From positions 558,001 to 622,000 of the forward strand of contig CAWIMD010000001.1 of the NCBI GenBank assembly GCA_963837165.1: DNA of 64,000 nucleotides, written 5' to 3'. The position numbers and the translations under genes were made by a program. The notes under the pieces were generated by a model that was not told the origin of the DNA, ran no database searches, and saw only the letters and a list, made by a program, of their open reading frames with translations. Within the stretch, counting starts at the first letter, position 1; every line of letters starts with the position of its first letter. Below are positions 1 to 8,043 of this stretch, one piece after another. Source of the stretch: JAENWD01 sp963837165 (GTDB lineage Bacteria; Acidobacteriota; Vicinamibacteria; Vicinamibacterales; JAENWD01).

Positions 1-363
1 GGACCCGACGACCTGCCCCGGGCGCGCATCGGCTCGGTGCCGGCCTCCACCAGCGCGCAGTACCTCGACTGGCGCCAGCTCCCGTTCAGGGCGTACGGCA
101 CGCCCGAGGCGGCCCTTGCCGGCCTCTCCTCGGGCGAGGTGGATGCGGTCGTCTACGACGCGCCCATTTTGCGATACCTGGTACGGCAGCGGTTCGGCGG
201 CGCGCTGCAGGTGCTGCCCGGCGCGTTCGAGCGGCAGTACTACGGGATTGCCCTGCCCACGGGCAGCCCCCTGCGCGAGCCGATCAACCAGGTGCTCCTG
301 CGACGGATTGCCATGCCCGAGTGGCAGTCGCTGCTGCAGCGGTACCTGGGCAGCGCCCGCTGA
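1..363 (+). CDS. Substrate-binding (SBP_bac_3-like) domain protein, C-terminal part
   Basis: Only the last ~120 codons lie in the window; the reading frame is open from base 1, so the start is off the left edge. The visible part is the second lobe of a type-II periplasmic ligand-binding domain: 'IGSVPASTSAQYL' (the lobe-2 entry with the typical GT/GS..STS phrase), 'GEVDAVVYDAPIL' (the hinge-return strand) and 'YYGIALPTGSPLRE' before the final helix. That order matches solute-binding family 3 and also prokaryotic ionotropic-glutamate-receptor-like channels, where lobe 2 follows the pore. With the pore region outside the window the two cannot be told apart. It ends 110 bases before the ECF sigma factor, and no membrane segment is visible in this part. 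Confidence 0.75.
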   Translation, partial: GPDDLPRARIGSVPASTSAQYLDWRQLPFRAYGTPEAALAGLSSGEVDAVVYDAPILRYLVRQRFGGALQVLPGAFERQYYGIALPTGSPLREPINQVLLRRIAMPEWQSLLQRYLGSAR

Positions 364-458
364 GGCGAAGTCAGCGCCAGGCAGCGACGCGTACCGGGCC
401 CCCCGATCCCGGCCGCTCACCGCGATGTGGCTGTGAGGCCAGGCGCGGGACGGCGTGC

Positions 459-464
459 CATAAT
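459..464 (+). promoter_or_regulatory. -10-like box (CATAAT) just before the sigma-factor start
   Basis: CATAAT lies nine bases before the GTG at 474, with no Shine-Dalgarno between them. This geometry would put the transcription start at or next to the start codon (leaderless mRNA). No convincing -35 is visible; weak evidence alone, but the same spacing recurs elsewhere in the window. Confidence 0.35.
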
Positions 465-473
465 CGATTCCGA

Positions 474-1001
474 GTGGCTCCAGAACCGGTTGACGCGCTG
501 ATTGCCGATACCTACGCCGAGCTGCGGCGATTGGCGGGCCAGTACGTCCGCCGCGAGCGCGCCGGGAGCGTGCAGGCAACCGACCTGGTGCACGACGCGT
601 ACCTGCGCCTCTCGAAAGCCAAGCACCCCGCCTGGCAGAACCGCACGCACTTCCTCGCGATTGCCGCGATCTGCATGCGCAGGCTGCTCGTCGAGCGCGC
701 GCGCGCCCGGGTCGCCGAAAAGCGCGGTGGCGCCCGCGCCCGGGTGACCCTCGACGAGACGCTGCTGGTGTCGGCGAGTCCCGATGCCGAGCTCGATCTC
801 GTCGCTCTCGATCGGGCGCTGAACCGGCTGGCCACGTTCGACCCGCAGCAGGCACGCATCGTGGAGCTCCGCTTCTTCGGCGGGCTGTCAGTGGAAGAGA
901 CCGCGGATGCCATCGGCATCTCGGAGGCCACCGTGAAGCGCCACTGGACGGTCGCCAAGGCGTGGCTGCTGCGGGAGCTGCAGGGAGCCGCTGCCCCGTG
1001 A
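474..1001 (+). CDS. ECF RNA polymerase sigma factor (TIGR02999-type, ECF-like sigma-70)
   Basis: A 175-residue sigma factor. Region 2 includes 'TDLVHDAYLRL' and region 4 a helix-turn-helix with 'ELRFFGGLSVEETA' and 'ISEATVKRHW'. This phrasing is that of the ECF-like subfamily (PF07638/TIGR02999) common in Acidobacteriota and Planctomycetes, which usually has no classical anti-sigma factor. The reading frame is open further upstream to 321, but homology begins at the GTG at 474 ('VAPEPVDALIADTYAELRRLA'-like start), so that start is chosen. Its stop overlaps the GTG start of the downstream kinase (GTGA), implying translational coupling. By analogy with ECF/Ser-Thr-kinase pairs known in other bacteria, activity is probably controlled by phosphorylation by that kinase (inference). 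Confidence 0.88.
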   Translation: MAPEPVDALIADTYAELRRLAGQYVRRERAGSVQATDLVHDAYLRLSKAKHPAWQNRTHFLAIAAICMRRLLVERARARVAEKRGGARARVTLDETLLVSASPDAELDLVALDRALNRLATFDPQQARIVELRFFGGLSVEETADAIGISEATVKRHWTVAKAWLLRELQGAAAP

Positions 1002-2530
1002 GCGCCGGCAATCGGACCACGTGGACGGAGGTGAACGACCTCTTTCACCGCGCCCTCGCGGTCGAGCCCGAGCGACGGGCGGCCTTTCTCGAGGACGCGT
1101 GCGCCGGCCGGGACACCGTGAGAGCCGAAGTGGCATCGCTGCTCGCGGCACACGACCGTGCCGGTGACTTCATCGAGCGTCCGAGCGTCGATCCGGATGC
1201 GGTGATCCGGACGGCCACGGCCGACCCGCTGGTGGGTCGCCGGGTGGCTCACTACGAGGTGGAGCGGGTCCTCGGCGAAGGCGGCATGGGTGTCGTGTAC
1301 TACGCGCACGACACGCGGCTGGGGCGGCCGGTCGCGTTGAAGGCGCTGCCGATGGGGTTCTCGAGCGACGCGCGGCGCCGCGAGCGTCTCACGCGCGAAG
1401 CCACGGCAGCCGCGCAGCTCACGCATCCCGGCATAGCTACGGTCTACGCCCTCGAGGAGGTCGAGGGCCAGCTGTTCATCGCGTCCGAGTACATCGCCGG
1501 AGAGACCCTTCGCGAGAGACTCGCCCGTGGCCCCCTGTCTCCGTCCGAGGTGCTCCACATCTCGCTCGGCATCGCGCGACCCCTCGCCGCCGCGCACGCC
1601 CGCGGGATCGTTCACCGGGACCTGAAGCCGGAGAACGTGATGCGCACCGGGAACGGTGGCATCAAGGTGCTCGACTTCGGACTGGCGCGCCAGCTCGGGG
1701 CATCGCCGTCCGGGGCGCAGGCGCTCACGTCGGACGGCACGTTCCTCGGCACGCCCGCGTACATGTCGCCGGAACAGATTCGGGGTCGGGAGGTCGACGC
1801 CCGCTCGGATCTGTTCTCGCTCGCCGTGCTGATCTACGAGCTCGCGACGGGTGTGAGCCCATTTCTGGGCACCGATCCCGCCGCGACCGTCGCGAGGGTT
1901 CTCGAGACCGAGCCGGTGCCGTTCGCGGATCGCGTTCCGGTTGACTGGGCCGGGACGCGGGAGCTCACCGCGCTGGCCGACGTCGTGAACCGCTGCCTGC
2001 AGAAGGACCCGGCGAAGCGCATGTCCTCGGCGGCGCGGGTCGAGGCCGCGCTCGACGGTGCCGTGGATGCCCCGGCGACGCCACGACAGCGCCCGACCGC
2101 GTCCGCCGTCTGGTGGTGGCAGTTCCACCAGGCCGCGGCCTGTCTGGCCTACTGCCTGCTCCTCGTTCCCCTCTGGCTGGCTGGCGAGCGCCTCGGAGGC
2201 GCCACCGGTCCCGCGGTGTTCGTCGTCGGCCTGGTGGCGGCCGTCGTCACGATCACGCTGAGGCTGCACCTCTGGTTCACCGTGCGGTCGTACCCCGATC
2301 AGTGGAGCTCGCAGCGGGCACACGCGTTCTGGTGGATCCGGTGGGGCGATCTCGGGTTCGTCGCGGCGCTGGGGAGCCTCGGGCTGGCGCTGGTGACCTC
2401 ACATCGCATCGTCGGACTCGTGCTCATCGGTGCCCCGGTCCTGGTGCTGCTCGCGTTCTTGATCATCGAGCCGGCGACCGAGCGCGCGGCGTTCGGGAGC
2501 GGGGCTCTCTCCAGGCGCCGTCCCTCCTGA
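998..2530 (+). CDS. Membrane Ser/Thr protein kinase partnered with the ECF sigma factor
   Basis: 510 residues from the GTG overlapping the sigma stop. An N-terminal ~75-residue acidic helical region ('AAFLEDACAG..', usual in ECF-linked kinases) precedes a complete Hanks-type kinase domain: glycine loop 'LGEGGMGVVYYA' (~92-103), Lys in 'VALKAL' (~115), catalytic 'HRDLKPEN' (~206), 'DFGLAR' (~226) and 'GTPAYMSPEQ'. After the kinase come about four hydrophobic segments (residues ~380-500: 'LLLVPLWLAG', 'VFVVGLVAAVVTI', 'LGFVAALGSLGLALV', 'VLVLLAFLII'), so it is a membrane protein with the kinase in the cytoplasm and no extracellular sensor domain. It is coupled to the sigma factor and likely phosphorylates it or an associated regulator (inference). 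Confidence 0.9.
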   Translation: MSAGNRTTWTEVNDLFHRALAVEPERRAAFLEDACAGRDTVRAEVASLLAAHDRAGDFIERPSVDPDAVIRTATADPLVGRRVAHYEVERVLGEGGMGVVYYAHDTRLGRPVALKALPMGFSSDARRRERLTREATAAAQLTHPGIATVYALEEVEGQLFIASEYIAGETLRERLARGPLSPSEVLHISLGIARPLAAAHARGIVHRDLKPENVMRTGNGGIKVLDFGLARQLGASPSGAQALTSDGTFLGTPAYMSPEQIRGREVDARSDLFSLAVLIYELATGVSPFLGTDPAATVARVLETEPVPFADRVPVDWAGTRELTALADVVNRCLQKDPAKRMSSAARVEAALDGAVDAPATPRQRPTASAVWWWQFHQAAACLAYCLLLVPLWLAGERLGGATGPAVFVVGLVAAVVTITLRLHLWFTVRSYPDQWSSQRAHAFWWIRWGDLGFVAALGSLGLALVTSHRIVGLVLIGAPVLVLLAFLIIEPATERAAFGSGALSRRRPS

Positions 2531-2554
2531 CCATGGAGAGCAACTACTTCGGGA

Positions 2555-3352
2555 TCAACGGCGCGCAAAACGCATCTTCAGGGACCCCAGCGTGCGCGCG
2601 ATCGCGTCACGGGCCGTCCGCTCGATGAGCGGGCCGAGCAGGATTCGGAACGGCGACGGCACGCTGCGGCTCAAGCTGATCGACTCGCACTCCGCAATCA
2701 CTCCTCCCGGCAACTGTTCGTAGCGCCAGTACGCATTCAGTCGCCAGAGGAAGCCGTGGTCCTCGCCGGGCGGCAGTTCGCGTTCGTCCGGCATTCCCAC
2801 GTGCTCGAGCTCCGCAATCCTCGTTGCGACCGACGTGCTGGTCGCGTGCGTGGCGTCGTACGCACGGAACGTCACCTCGTGTTCCGTGTCGTACGTCGCC
2901 GTGACAAACCCACCCTGCCGCAGTTTGAGAAACACCTTCAGGTGGTTCGGGTCCCGGTCGAGCACCCTGGACTCCAGCACTTCGTCGCGGACCGGCGGTG
3001 GAGCGCTCTCGAGCTGCTGGATGAGGGCCGTGGCAGTGACACCAGGAATGAACACGGCCCCACGCCAGTGGTGGATCAGCGCCGATGGCACCGGAGCCGG
3101 GCGGCCCGCGCTGTCGACGGCGTTGAGGCGTCGGATCACGAGGTCGCCGCCGCGGAGCGCCCGGCGCTCGGCGTCCGCATCGCCCGCGAAGTCCAGCGCG
3201 AGGAAGCGGCCGGCCGACCTGAGCTCGCGAGCCATCCGCGCCTCCGCGGCCGCGACGTACGCGGACCAGCCGCGGAGGGACTCCGGCTCGGGCCCTGCGG
3301 CATCTGCCGGCACTCCCGCGGCCAGCATCAGGATGGCGGCGACAAGGGGCAT
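2555..3352 (-). CDS. Hypothetical exported protein (START/SRPBCC-like candidate)
   Basis: Not assigned to a named family. The chosen ATG at 3352 begins a clean signal peptide ('MPLVAAILMLAAGVPADAA'); the frame is open to a GTG at 3433, but that would bury the signal peptide 27 residues inside. The mature part has a repeated arrangement of beta-rich segments, including 'WRGAVFIPGVTATALIQQL', 'FLKLRQGGFVTATYDTEH', 'YWRYEQLPGGVIAECESI' and a C-terminal 'LIERTARDAIARTLGSLK' helix. The order (ligand-cavity strands followed by a long C-terminal helix) resembles START/SRPBCC-type lipid-binding folds, but this is an inference from pattern only. It converges with the kinase gene, 24 bases apart. Confidence 0.65.
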   Translation of the reverse strand: MPLVAAILMLAAGVPADAAGPEPESLRGWSAYVAAAEARMARELRSAGRFLALDFAGDADAERRALRGGDLVIRRLNAVDSAGRPAPVPSALIHHWRGAVFIPGVTATALIQQLESAPPPVRDEVLESRVLDRDPNHLKVFLKLRQGGFVTATYDTEHEVTFRAYDATHATSTSVATRIAELEHVGMPDERELPPGEDHGFLWRLNAYWRYEQLPGGVIAECESISLSRSVPSPFRILLGPLIERTARDAIARTLGSLKMRFARR

Positions 3353-3531
3353 CCCCGCACGTTTGCTGGAATCAGACAACGGCACAAGGCCTCGCTGGCT
3401 CGTAATGCGAAATCTGTCGGCGGCGGGGCTCACGCCCGCGGCTTGGGCGGGACGTGAGCCGTTCGGGCCGCGGCCTGCGCATTCCTGGATGAGAGCGAGG
3501 ATACGCCCTCGCCGGACCGATGGAGACTGCC

Positions 3532-4254
3532 ATGAAGACGATCGCCGCGACCACCATCATGCAGGCCCGAACCGCGTTCACGGACGCCACGCGTGTGCAC
3601 ACCAGCGTCCTGGCGCGGACGGAGAAGCAGGTGCTGATCTGGCTCGCCTGCCGGCTTCCGCCGTGGATCAACTCCGACCACCTGACCGCACTGGCTCTGG
3701 TCGCGATGCTCGGCGCCGGCCTGTGGTACTGGCTGGCGGCCGTCACGCCCGCGGCTCTCTGGATGGCTGTGCTGTGCCTGGCGGTCAACTGGTTCGGCGA
3801 CAGCCTCGATGGCACGCTCGCGCGCGTGCGACAGCACCAGCGTCCCCGCTACGGCTTCTACGTGGACCATGTCCTCGACGTGGTCGGGGCCGCGTGCCTC
3901 GTCGGTGGTCTGGGCCTGTCCGGGTACATGAGCGGAACGGTCGCGGCGATCCTCCTGGTGGCGTACCTGTTGTTGACCGCGGAGGTGTTCCTGGCCACCC
4001 ACTCGATCGGCACCTTCACGATGAGCTACTTCAAGGTCGGCCCGACCGAACTGCGGATCCTCCTGGCGATTGGCACGCTCACGCTCCTCGTGCACCCGTC
4101 GGCCCAACTGCTCGGGCGCTCGTTCCTGCTGTTCGACGTCGGCGGGGTGATTGCGACGGTGGGCCTGCTCGGGACCTTCGCGCTTTCGGTGGCGCGGCAC
4201 ACGCGAGCGCTGTATCTGGCCGAGCCGCTGCCAGACGGGCCAGGCCGCCGATGA
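3532..4254 (+). CDS. CDP-alcohol phosphatidyltransferase family membrane protein
   Basis: Integral membrane enzyme that transfers a phosphatidyl (or phospho-alcohol) group from a CDP-activated donor to an alcohol acceptor. The family signature D-x2-D-G-x2-A-R-x8-G-x3-D-x3-D is complete: 'DSLDGTLARV' followed by 'YGFYVDHVLDVVG' (roughly residues 93-120 of 240). About six hydrophobic segments follow or surround it. ATG 3532 is preferred because GGAG stands six bases upstream of it; an in-frame ATG at 3520 is the alternative. The stop overlaps the next gene as ATGA, so this and gtrA-like are translationally coupled. The acceptor alcohol cannot be read from sequence. Confidence 0.88.
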   Translation: MKTIAATTIMQARTAFTDATRVHTSVLARTEKQVLIWLACRLPPWINSDHLTALALVAMLGAGLWYWLAAVTPAALWMAVLCLAVNWFGDSLDGTLARVRQHQRPRYGFYVDHVLDVVGAACLVGGLGLSGYMSGTVAAILLVAYLLLTAEVFLATHSIGTFTMSYFKVGPTELRILLAIGTLTLLVHPSAQLLGRSFLLFDVGGVIATVGLLGTFALSVARHTRALYLAEPLPDGPGRR

Positions 4255-4835
4255 CCCTGCGGCACTTCCTGCGATTCAACGTCACGAGCCTCGTGGGATT
4301 GGCCGTTCAGCTGGCGACGCTCTGGCTGCTGATCCATGGATGCGGGCTGCACTATCTGGTCGCGACAATCCTGGGCGTGGCGGCCGCGGTCGTGCACAAC
4401 TTCGTCTGGCACTGGCGGTGGACGTGGGCCGACCGCCGGCTCGCGCCCCGCCGGCTCCTTGCCGCGTTCTGGCGCTTCGCTATCGCCAACGGCGCCGTGT
4501 CGTTGGCAGGCAACGTGCTGATGATGCCGATGCTGGTCGGCGGGTTCGGCCTGCCGCCCGTGCCCGCAAACGTCACGGCCGTTGCAATCTGCGGCCTGAT
4601 CAACTTCTCGCTGGCGGACCGGGTGGTCTTCCCCACGCCGGACCCCGCCGCCGGCGGCATCGCGGGGCTGCCGGAAATCCGGCGGGGCGCGCTCGAAGGG
4701 GCCGGGCGCTGTGTCCCGGACGCGGTCCGAGGAGGTGAGCGATGTACAGAGCGCTTCCGATTTTCCTCGCATTCTCTCTGGCGGTTGCGGTGCCCGCCGC
4801 CGGGCAGGTCCGGGCCGTGTCGCTCGACGAACTGA
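4251..4835 (+). CDS. GtrA family membrane protein
   Basis: Small four-helix membrane protein of the GtrA/DPMS3 family (PF04138), proposed to help flip or present polyprenyl-phosphate-linked sugars or lipid intermediates. Typical features: 'FLRFNVTSLVGLAVQLATLW' first helix, 'AAAVVHNFVWHWRWTW' with the family N-F-x-x-x-x-x-W/R phrase, and a final 'VAICGLINFSLADRVVF'. It starts within the ATGA overlap with the CDP-alcohol transferase. The natural domain end is near residue 130; the remaining ~60 residues are rich in Arg/Gly/Pro and the frame runs 94 bases into the next gene, which suggests the original stop was lost or that this tail is not meaningful. Confidence 0.85.
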   Translation: MTLRHFLRFNVTSLVGLAVQLATLWLLIHGCGLHYLVATILGVAAAVVHNFVWHWRWTWADRRLAPRRLLAAFWRFAIANGAVSLAGNVLMMPMLVGGFGLPPVPANVTAVAICGLINFSLADRVVFPTPDPAAGGIAGLPEIRRGALEGAGRCVPDAVRGGERCTERFRFSSHSLWRLRCPPPGRSGPCRSTN

Positions 4836-5314
4836 AAGGCGCGCTGGCTCCCGGCGACAGGGTGTCCATCGTCCGAACCTCCGGGGAGCCAGTCGCTGGC
4901 AAGGTGCTGCAGATCGAGGACGATATGCTGCAGATCAGGCCGGAGCTGTCGGGCGGACGGATCGCGACGGGTCCCGTCGTCGTTCCCTACACGTCGATTC
5001 GGTCGCTCGATCGGCCGCGAGATCCGACCGGCAACGGCGCGGCCATCGGCGCCGCCGTCGGCGCCGGAATCGGCGGCGCGATGTTCGCCATTGCTTACGC
5101 CGGTGACGCCAACGAAGTGGACGAGTGGGCGGGCATCTACATCGGGATTGCGGGCGTCCTCGCCGGCAGCGGAGCGCTGATCGGCTGGGGCGTCGACCGG
5201 ACCCACTCGAAGCCACCGCTCCGGTTCGTGGGCGTGCCGAGAGCGTCCACGAGGATCTCGGTTTCGCCGTTCGCCGGCCGGCGCACGGGTGTCAGGGTGA
5301 GGGTCTCGTTCTGA
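4742..5314 (+). CDS. Hypothetical exported protein with glycine-zipper segment
   Basis: 190 residues beginning with a signal peptide ('MYRALPIFLAFSLAVAVPAA') after an upstream GGAGG (GAGGAGGTGAGCG-ATG). A central small beta domain ('GDRVSIVRTSGEPVAGKVLQ', then 'VVVPYTSIRSLDRPRDP') looks like an SH3/PRC-type barrel of the kind that in this group of bacteria is often followed by a Gly/Ala-rich membrane-like stretch, here 'GAAIGAAVGAGIGGAMFAIA' and 'GIAGVLAGSGALIGWGVD'. Such proteins are abundant in Acidobacteriota; no function is established. It starts inside the C-terminal tail of the gtrA-like frame. Confidence 0.75.
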   Translation: MYRALPIFLAFSLAVAVPAAGQVRAVSLDELKGALAPGDRVSIVRTSGEPVAGKVLQIEDDMLQIRPELSGGRIATGPVVVPYTSIRSLDRPRDPTGNGAAIGAAVGAGIGGAMFAIAYAGDANEVDEWAGIYIGIAGVLAGSGALIGWGVDRTHSKPPLRFVGVPRASTRISVSPFAGRRTGVRVRVSF

Positions 5315-5332
5315 GAGAGTGCGCGGAACTCG

Positions 5333-5409
5333 TCAATTCCCAACGCCCAATTCCATTCCCAGGCGGTCCCTTGGGAGTTGGGAGTTGGAGGTTGGGAGTT
5401 GATTTGCTC
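5333..5409. repeat. Foldback repeat (CCCAAC / GTTGGG type) between convergent genes
   Basis: The 93-base gap between two convergent stop codons is filled by a left arm of CCCAAC-type units ('TCAATTCCCAACGCCCAA') and a right arm of inverted units ('TTGGGAGTTGGGAGTTGG', 'GGTTGGGAGTTGA'). The arms can pair across an ~11-base GC-rich centre, giving a long imperfect hairpin. The same construction recurs at 34617-34722, again between convergent genes, so it is a dispersed element that could serve as a two-way terminator (inference). Confidence 0.75.
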
Positions 5410-7180
5410 ACTCGCTGAGGCTGAGGCGCTGGGTCTCCCAGGCTGGCGCCTCGTCCCAGAGGTCCGGCGCAAGCGGATCGCGGCGCCGGCGTCGCGCGAT
5501 GTCGAGCGCTGCCCACGTCACCGCCAGGACGATCGCGAACGTCACGCTCGAGGGCGTGTCCTGCAGGACCTCGCGCTCGATCCAGGCCAGTCCGAAGACG
5601 ACGGCGAGAGTGATCACGAGATAGATGGGGGCGAGCCCAAGCACGTTCCCGCTCGGCTCGTGCGGCGAGACGAGTGGCACCTGTTGCGGGCGCCCGAACA
5701 GCGGCGCCGTGAGGATCCCGAGCATCAGCAGTCCGAACAGCGTGTGCCAGCCCGCCATCCGCGTCCCGAGCAGGTACGTGTGCAATGGCGCCATCAACCC
5801 GAGCGCCAGCGTGCCGCACACCAGGCAGGCACGTCTGACGCCCGCGACGAACGCATCGCGGTGACCGGACCACGCCAGCAGGAAGGACGGGGTGGCCAGG
5901 AGCGATGCGGGGATGCGGCAGGCCTGCCGGACGCCGGTCACGAACACGATCAGTACCAGCGTCTGCGCGGCCAGCAGGGCGAGCGGCACGCTGGCCGGTC
6001 CGGCCGGCGCGGCCAGGTCGGCCGTGCGCAGCGTCACCGTCGCCAGCGCCACGGCAATCCCGAGAGCGGCGGCGCACACGACGCGGTGCGGCACGCTGCG
6101 CGACAGCGTCTGCAGCGTGAACCGGAAGCCGGCGCGGGTGAGCTGCCGCCGGGCCAGCAGGCGCTCGATCGGACGACGCGGGCCCTGCCGCGCACGACCC
6201 CCTGCCAATGGCGGCGCGTGCGGCAGGCGGCGGCTGTTCCATGCCCACGCGACGAGCGCGATCAGCGACACGAGGGTGCTCGTCTGCAGGGCCGTTGCAC
6301 CGAGAGACCCCAGCTGCGCGCGCGCATTCGAGTAGCGCACCGCCTCACCGCGCTCGAACCGCAGGATCCCTTCGTACGCGGGCGCATCTTTCGGCGGCAC
6401 GGTCGGGGGCATGTCCTCGAGCCGAGTGCCGCCGAGCCGATCGTAGAGGCCGGCAAACCAGACCGCGGGCGGCACCAGGTGTGTCGTGCCGGCCTGGCGG
6501 GTCCACCGCGATTCGACGCGGCTGCACATCGCGGGCAGCGTGAGCAGAGCGATCGCGATCAGGACCACGAGCCCGGCCTGCGCGGCCGCGGCGGCGCGGC
6601 TGAACCAGGCCGCGCCCACGAACGCCCTCAGCAGCTCGCGGAGGGCCACGACGGCGGCAAACCCGAACGCGCCGGCCAGGGTCGTGGCGACGGCCTGGGC
6701 CCCGATCAGGCGCAGGATTGCGCCGGGCCCCACGGCGAGCCGCGAGACCCGCACGAGCGGCATCAGCAGCGAAGGCACGCCGTTCACCATGAGCGCGAAC
6801 ACGGACGCGAACAGCAGCAGCGCCGTGAGCTGCGCCAGTGCGAGGTCGCGCGCCGACACCGGCAGCGGTCCGAGAATGGCCGTGTCCCGGGCGTCGAGCG
6901 AGAGCGCATCCCACTCGGCCACCGCGACGAGCGCCATCACGATCATCGACAGCCCGCTCATCAGGCTCACGTCGTCCAGTGCCACGAGCGCCGTCTCGGC
7001 CGGCGACTGGATGGGGCTGAAGAGGTATTTCATCGAGAACGCGACCGTCAGGAAGGCCCCCGTGGTGATCAGCGACGCGATGGTGACCGACAGCACCTGG
7101 TGCCGGTCGGCGCCCGGTGCGATGAGATCGTTGTCCAGCAGCCGGCGCAGGAAATGCGCGACGAGCAGCCGCCTACGCAT
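5408..7180 (-). CDS. ABC transporter permease (multi-TM, ABC-2-like)
   Basis: 590 residues, about 12 hydrophobic segments with little soluble sequence, e.g. 'LITTGAFLTVAFSMKYLF', 'GLSMIVMALVAVAEW', 'AGLVVLIAIALLTLPAM' and 'LGLAPIYLVITLAVVFGLAW'. The phrase 'DALSLDARDTAILGPLPVSA' is characteristic of the large permeases that pair with single ATPases in Acidobacteriota. The start is taken at ATG 7180, which overlaps the ATPase stop by eight bases (ATGCGTAG), so the two are translationally coupled and form one exporter. The substrate is unknown. Confidence 0.8.
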   Translation of the reverse strand: MRRRLLVAHFLRRLLDNDLIAPGADRHQVLSVTIASLITTGAFLTVAFSMKYLFSPIQSPAETALVALDDVSLMSGLSMIVMALVAVAEWDALSLDARDTAILGPLPVSARDLALAQLTALLLFASVFALMVNGVPSLLMPLVRVSRLAVGPGAILRLIGAQAVATTLAGAFGFAAVVALRELLRAFVGAAWFSRAAAAAQAGLVVLIAIALLTLPAMCSRVESRWTRQAGTTHLVPPAVWFAGLYDRLGGTRLEDMPPTVPPKDAPAYEGILRFERGEAVRYSNARAQLGSLGATALQTSTLVSLIALVAWAWNSRRLPHAPPLAGGRARQGPRRPIERLLARRQLTRAGFRFTLQTLSRSVPHRVVCAAALGIAVALATVTLRTADLAAPAGPASVPLALLAAQTLVLIVFVTGVRQACRIPASLLATPSFLLAWSGHRDAFVAGVRRACLVCGTLALGLMAPLHTYLLGTRMAGWHTLFGLLMLGILTAPLFGRPQQVPLVSPHEPSGNVLGLAPIYLVITLAVVFGLAWIEREVLQDTPSSVTFAIVLAVTWAALDIARRRRRDPLAPDLWDEAPAWETQRLSLSE

Positions 7181-7943
7181 GGAGGGCCACCACCGACGCG
7201 ATGTCATGGGCCGTCTGTTCGGGATCCTGGCGCAGGACGAGCTGGCCGAAGACCTCCTCCAGCGAGCCGCTCGCCCGGAGCCGCCGCAGGCCGTCCACGG
7301 AGTCGTCGGCCACCACGCGTCCGCGCGACAGCACGACGACGCGCGCGCAGAGCTTCTCGACCAGATCGAGCACGTGCGAGCTGTAGAGCACCGCCTTCCC
7401 CCGGGCCGCGAGCGCCTGCACCAGGTGCCGCAGGACGAGCGTCATCGTGACGTCGAGGCCCGAGTCGGGCTCGTCGAGGATCAACACGTCGGGATCGTGC
7501 AGGAGGGCGGCGCTGATCAGCACCTTCTGCTTCATGCCTTTCGAGTAGGCGCTGATCGACTGGTCGGCGGCGCCGCCGAGGCCGAACAGCTCGATCAGGG
7601 CGTCGATCTTCCGGTCGAGCAGGGATTCGGGCAGCTCGCGGAGGCGGCCCATGAGCTGCAGGAACTCGCGGCCCGACAGAAACGGGTAGAGCAGCGGCTC
7701 CTCGGGAACGTAGCCGAGGCGGCGGCGGAAGCCGACGAGATCCTCGTGGATGTCGCGGCCGTCGAACAGGACCTGCCCGCCGCTCGGCCTGAGCAGCCCG
7801 GTCAGCATCTTCGCCGTCGTGGACTTGCCGGAGCCGTTCGGGCCCAGGTAGCCCACGATCTCGCCCGGCCGCAGCACGAAGCTGACGTCGCCGACGGCGG
7901 TGACTCCCGAGAACCGCTTCACGAGGTGCCGGGCTTCGAGCAT
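7173..7943 (-). CDS. ABC transporter ATP-binding protein
   Basis: 256 residues; a complete nucleotide-binding domain: Walker A 'GPNGSGKST', Q-loop region 'RLGYVPEEPLLYPFL', signature 'YSKGMKQK' (the YSKGM variant of LSGGQ seen in ABC-2 exporters), Walker B 'VLILDEPDSGLD' and switch His in 'YSSHVLD'. ATG 7943 is chosen over the GTG at 7958 because AAGGAG lies seven bases upstream. The ATPase is first in a two-gene operon with the permease and would power export of an unknown substrate or reorganisation of the envelope. Confidence 0.92.
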   Translation of the reverse strand: MLEARHLVKRFSGVTAVGDVSFVLRPGEIVGYLGPNGSGKSTTAKMLTGLLRPSGGQVLFDGRDIHEDLVGFRRRLGYVPEEPLLYPFLSGREFLQLMGRLRELPESLLDRKIDALIELFGLGGAADQSISAYSKGMKQKVLISAALLHDPDVLILDEPDSGLDVTMTLVLRHLVQALAARGKAVLYSSHVLDLVEKLCARVVVLSRGRVVADDSVDGLRRLRASGSLEEVFGQLVLRQDPEQTAHDIASVVALHA

Positions 7944-7985
7944 GGGTGACTCCTTCACGAAGGATTCACCTAGTAGACACCGCCG

Positions 7986-8005
7986 GTGCGGAATCGGATC
8001 CGCAC
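7986..8005. terminator. Inverted repeat, possible terminator
   Basis: GTGCGGA and TCCGCAC, seven-base perfect arms with a six-base loop, lie between the stop of the DUF6745 gene (8044, minus strand) and the start of the ABC operon (7943). No T-tract follows. It could end the first transcript or be an operator for the second. Confidence 0.45.
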
Positions 8006-8043
8006 TGGAGCGTGCTAGGGCGGCGTTCAGCCCGGCCCTGTTC

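Noticed and set aside
512..2323. 603-codon open frame on the minus strand opposite the sigma/kinase genes
   Set aside because: Arg/Gly/Pro-rich with no motif; it mirrors the real genes on the plus strand and is a product of high GC.
2835..4250. Long N-terminal extension of the GtrA frame
   Set aside because: Only the part from ATG 4251 has family homology; the upstream part is antisense or out of frame to real genes.
5378..7450. 690-codon plus-strand frame across the ABC permease
   Set aside because: Antisense of well-supported helices; composition is Arg/Gln/His-rich noise.
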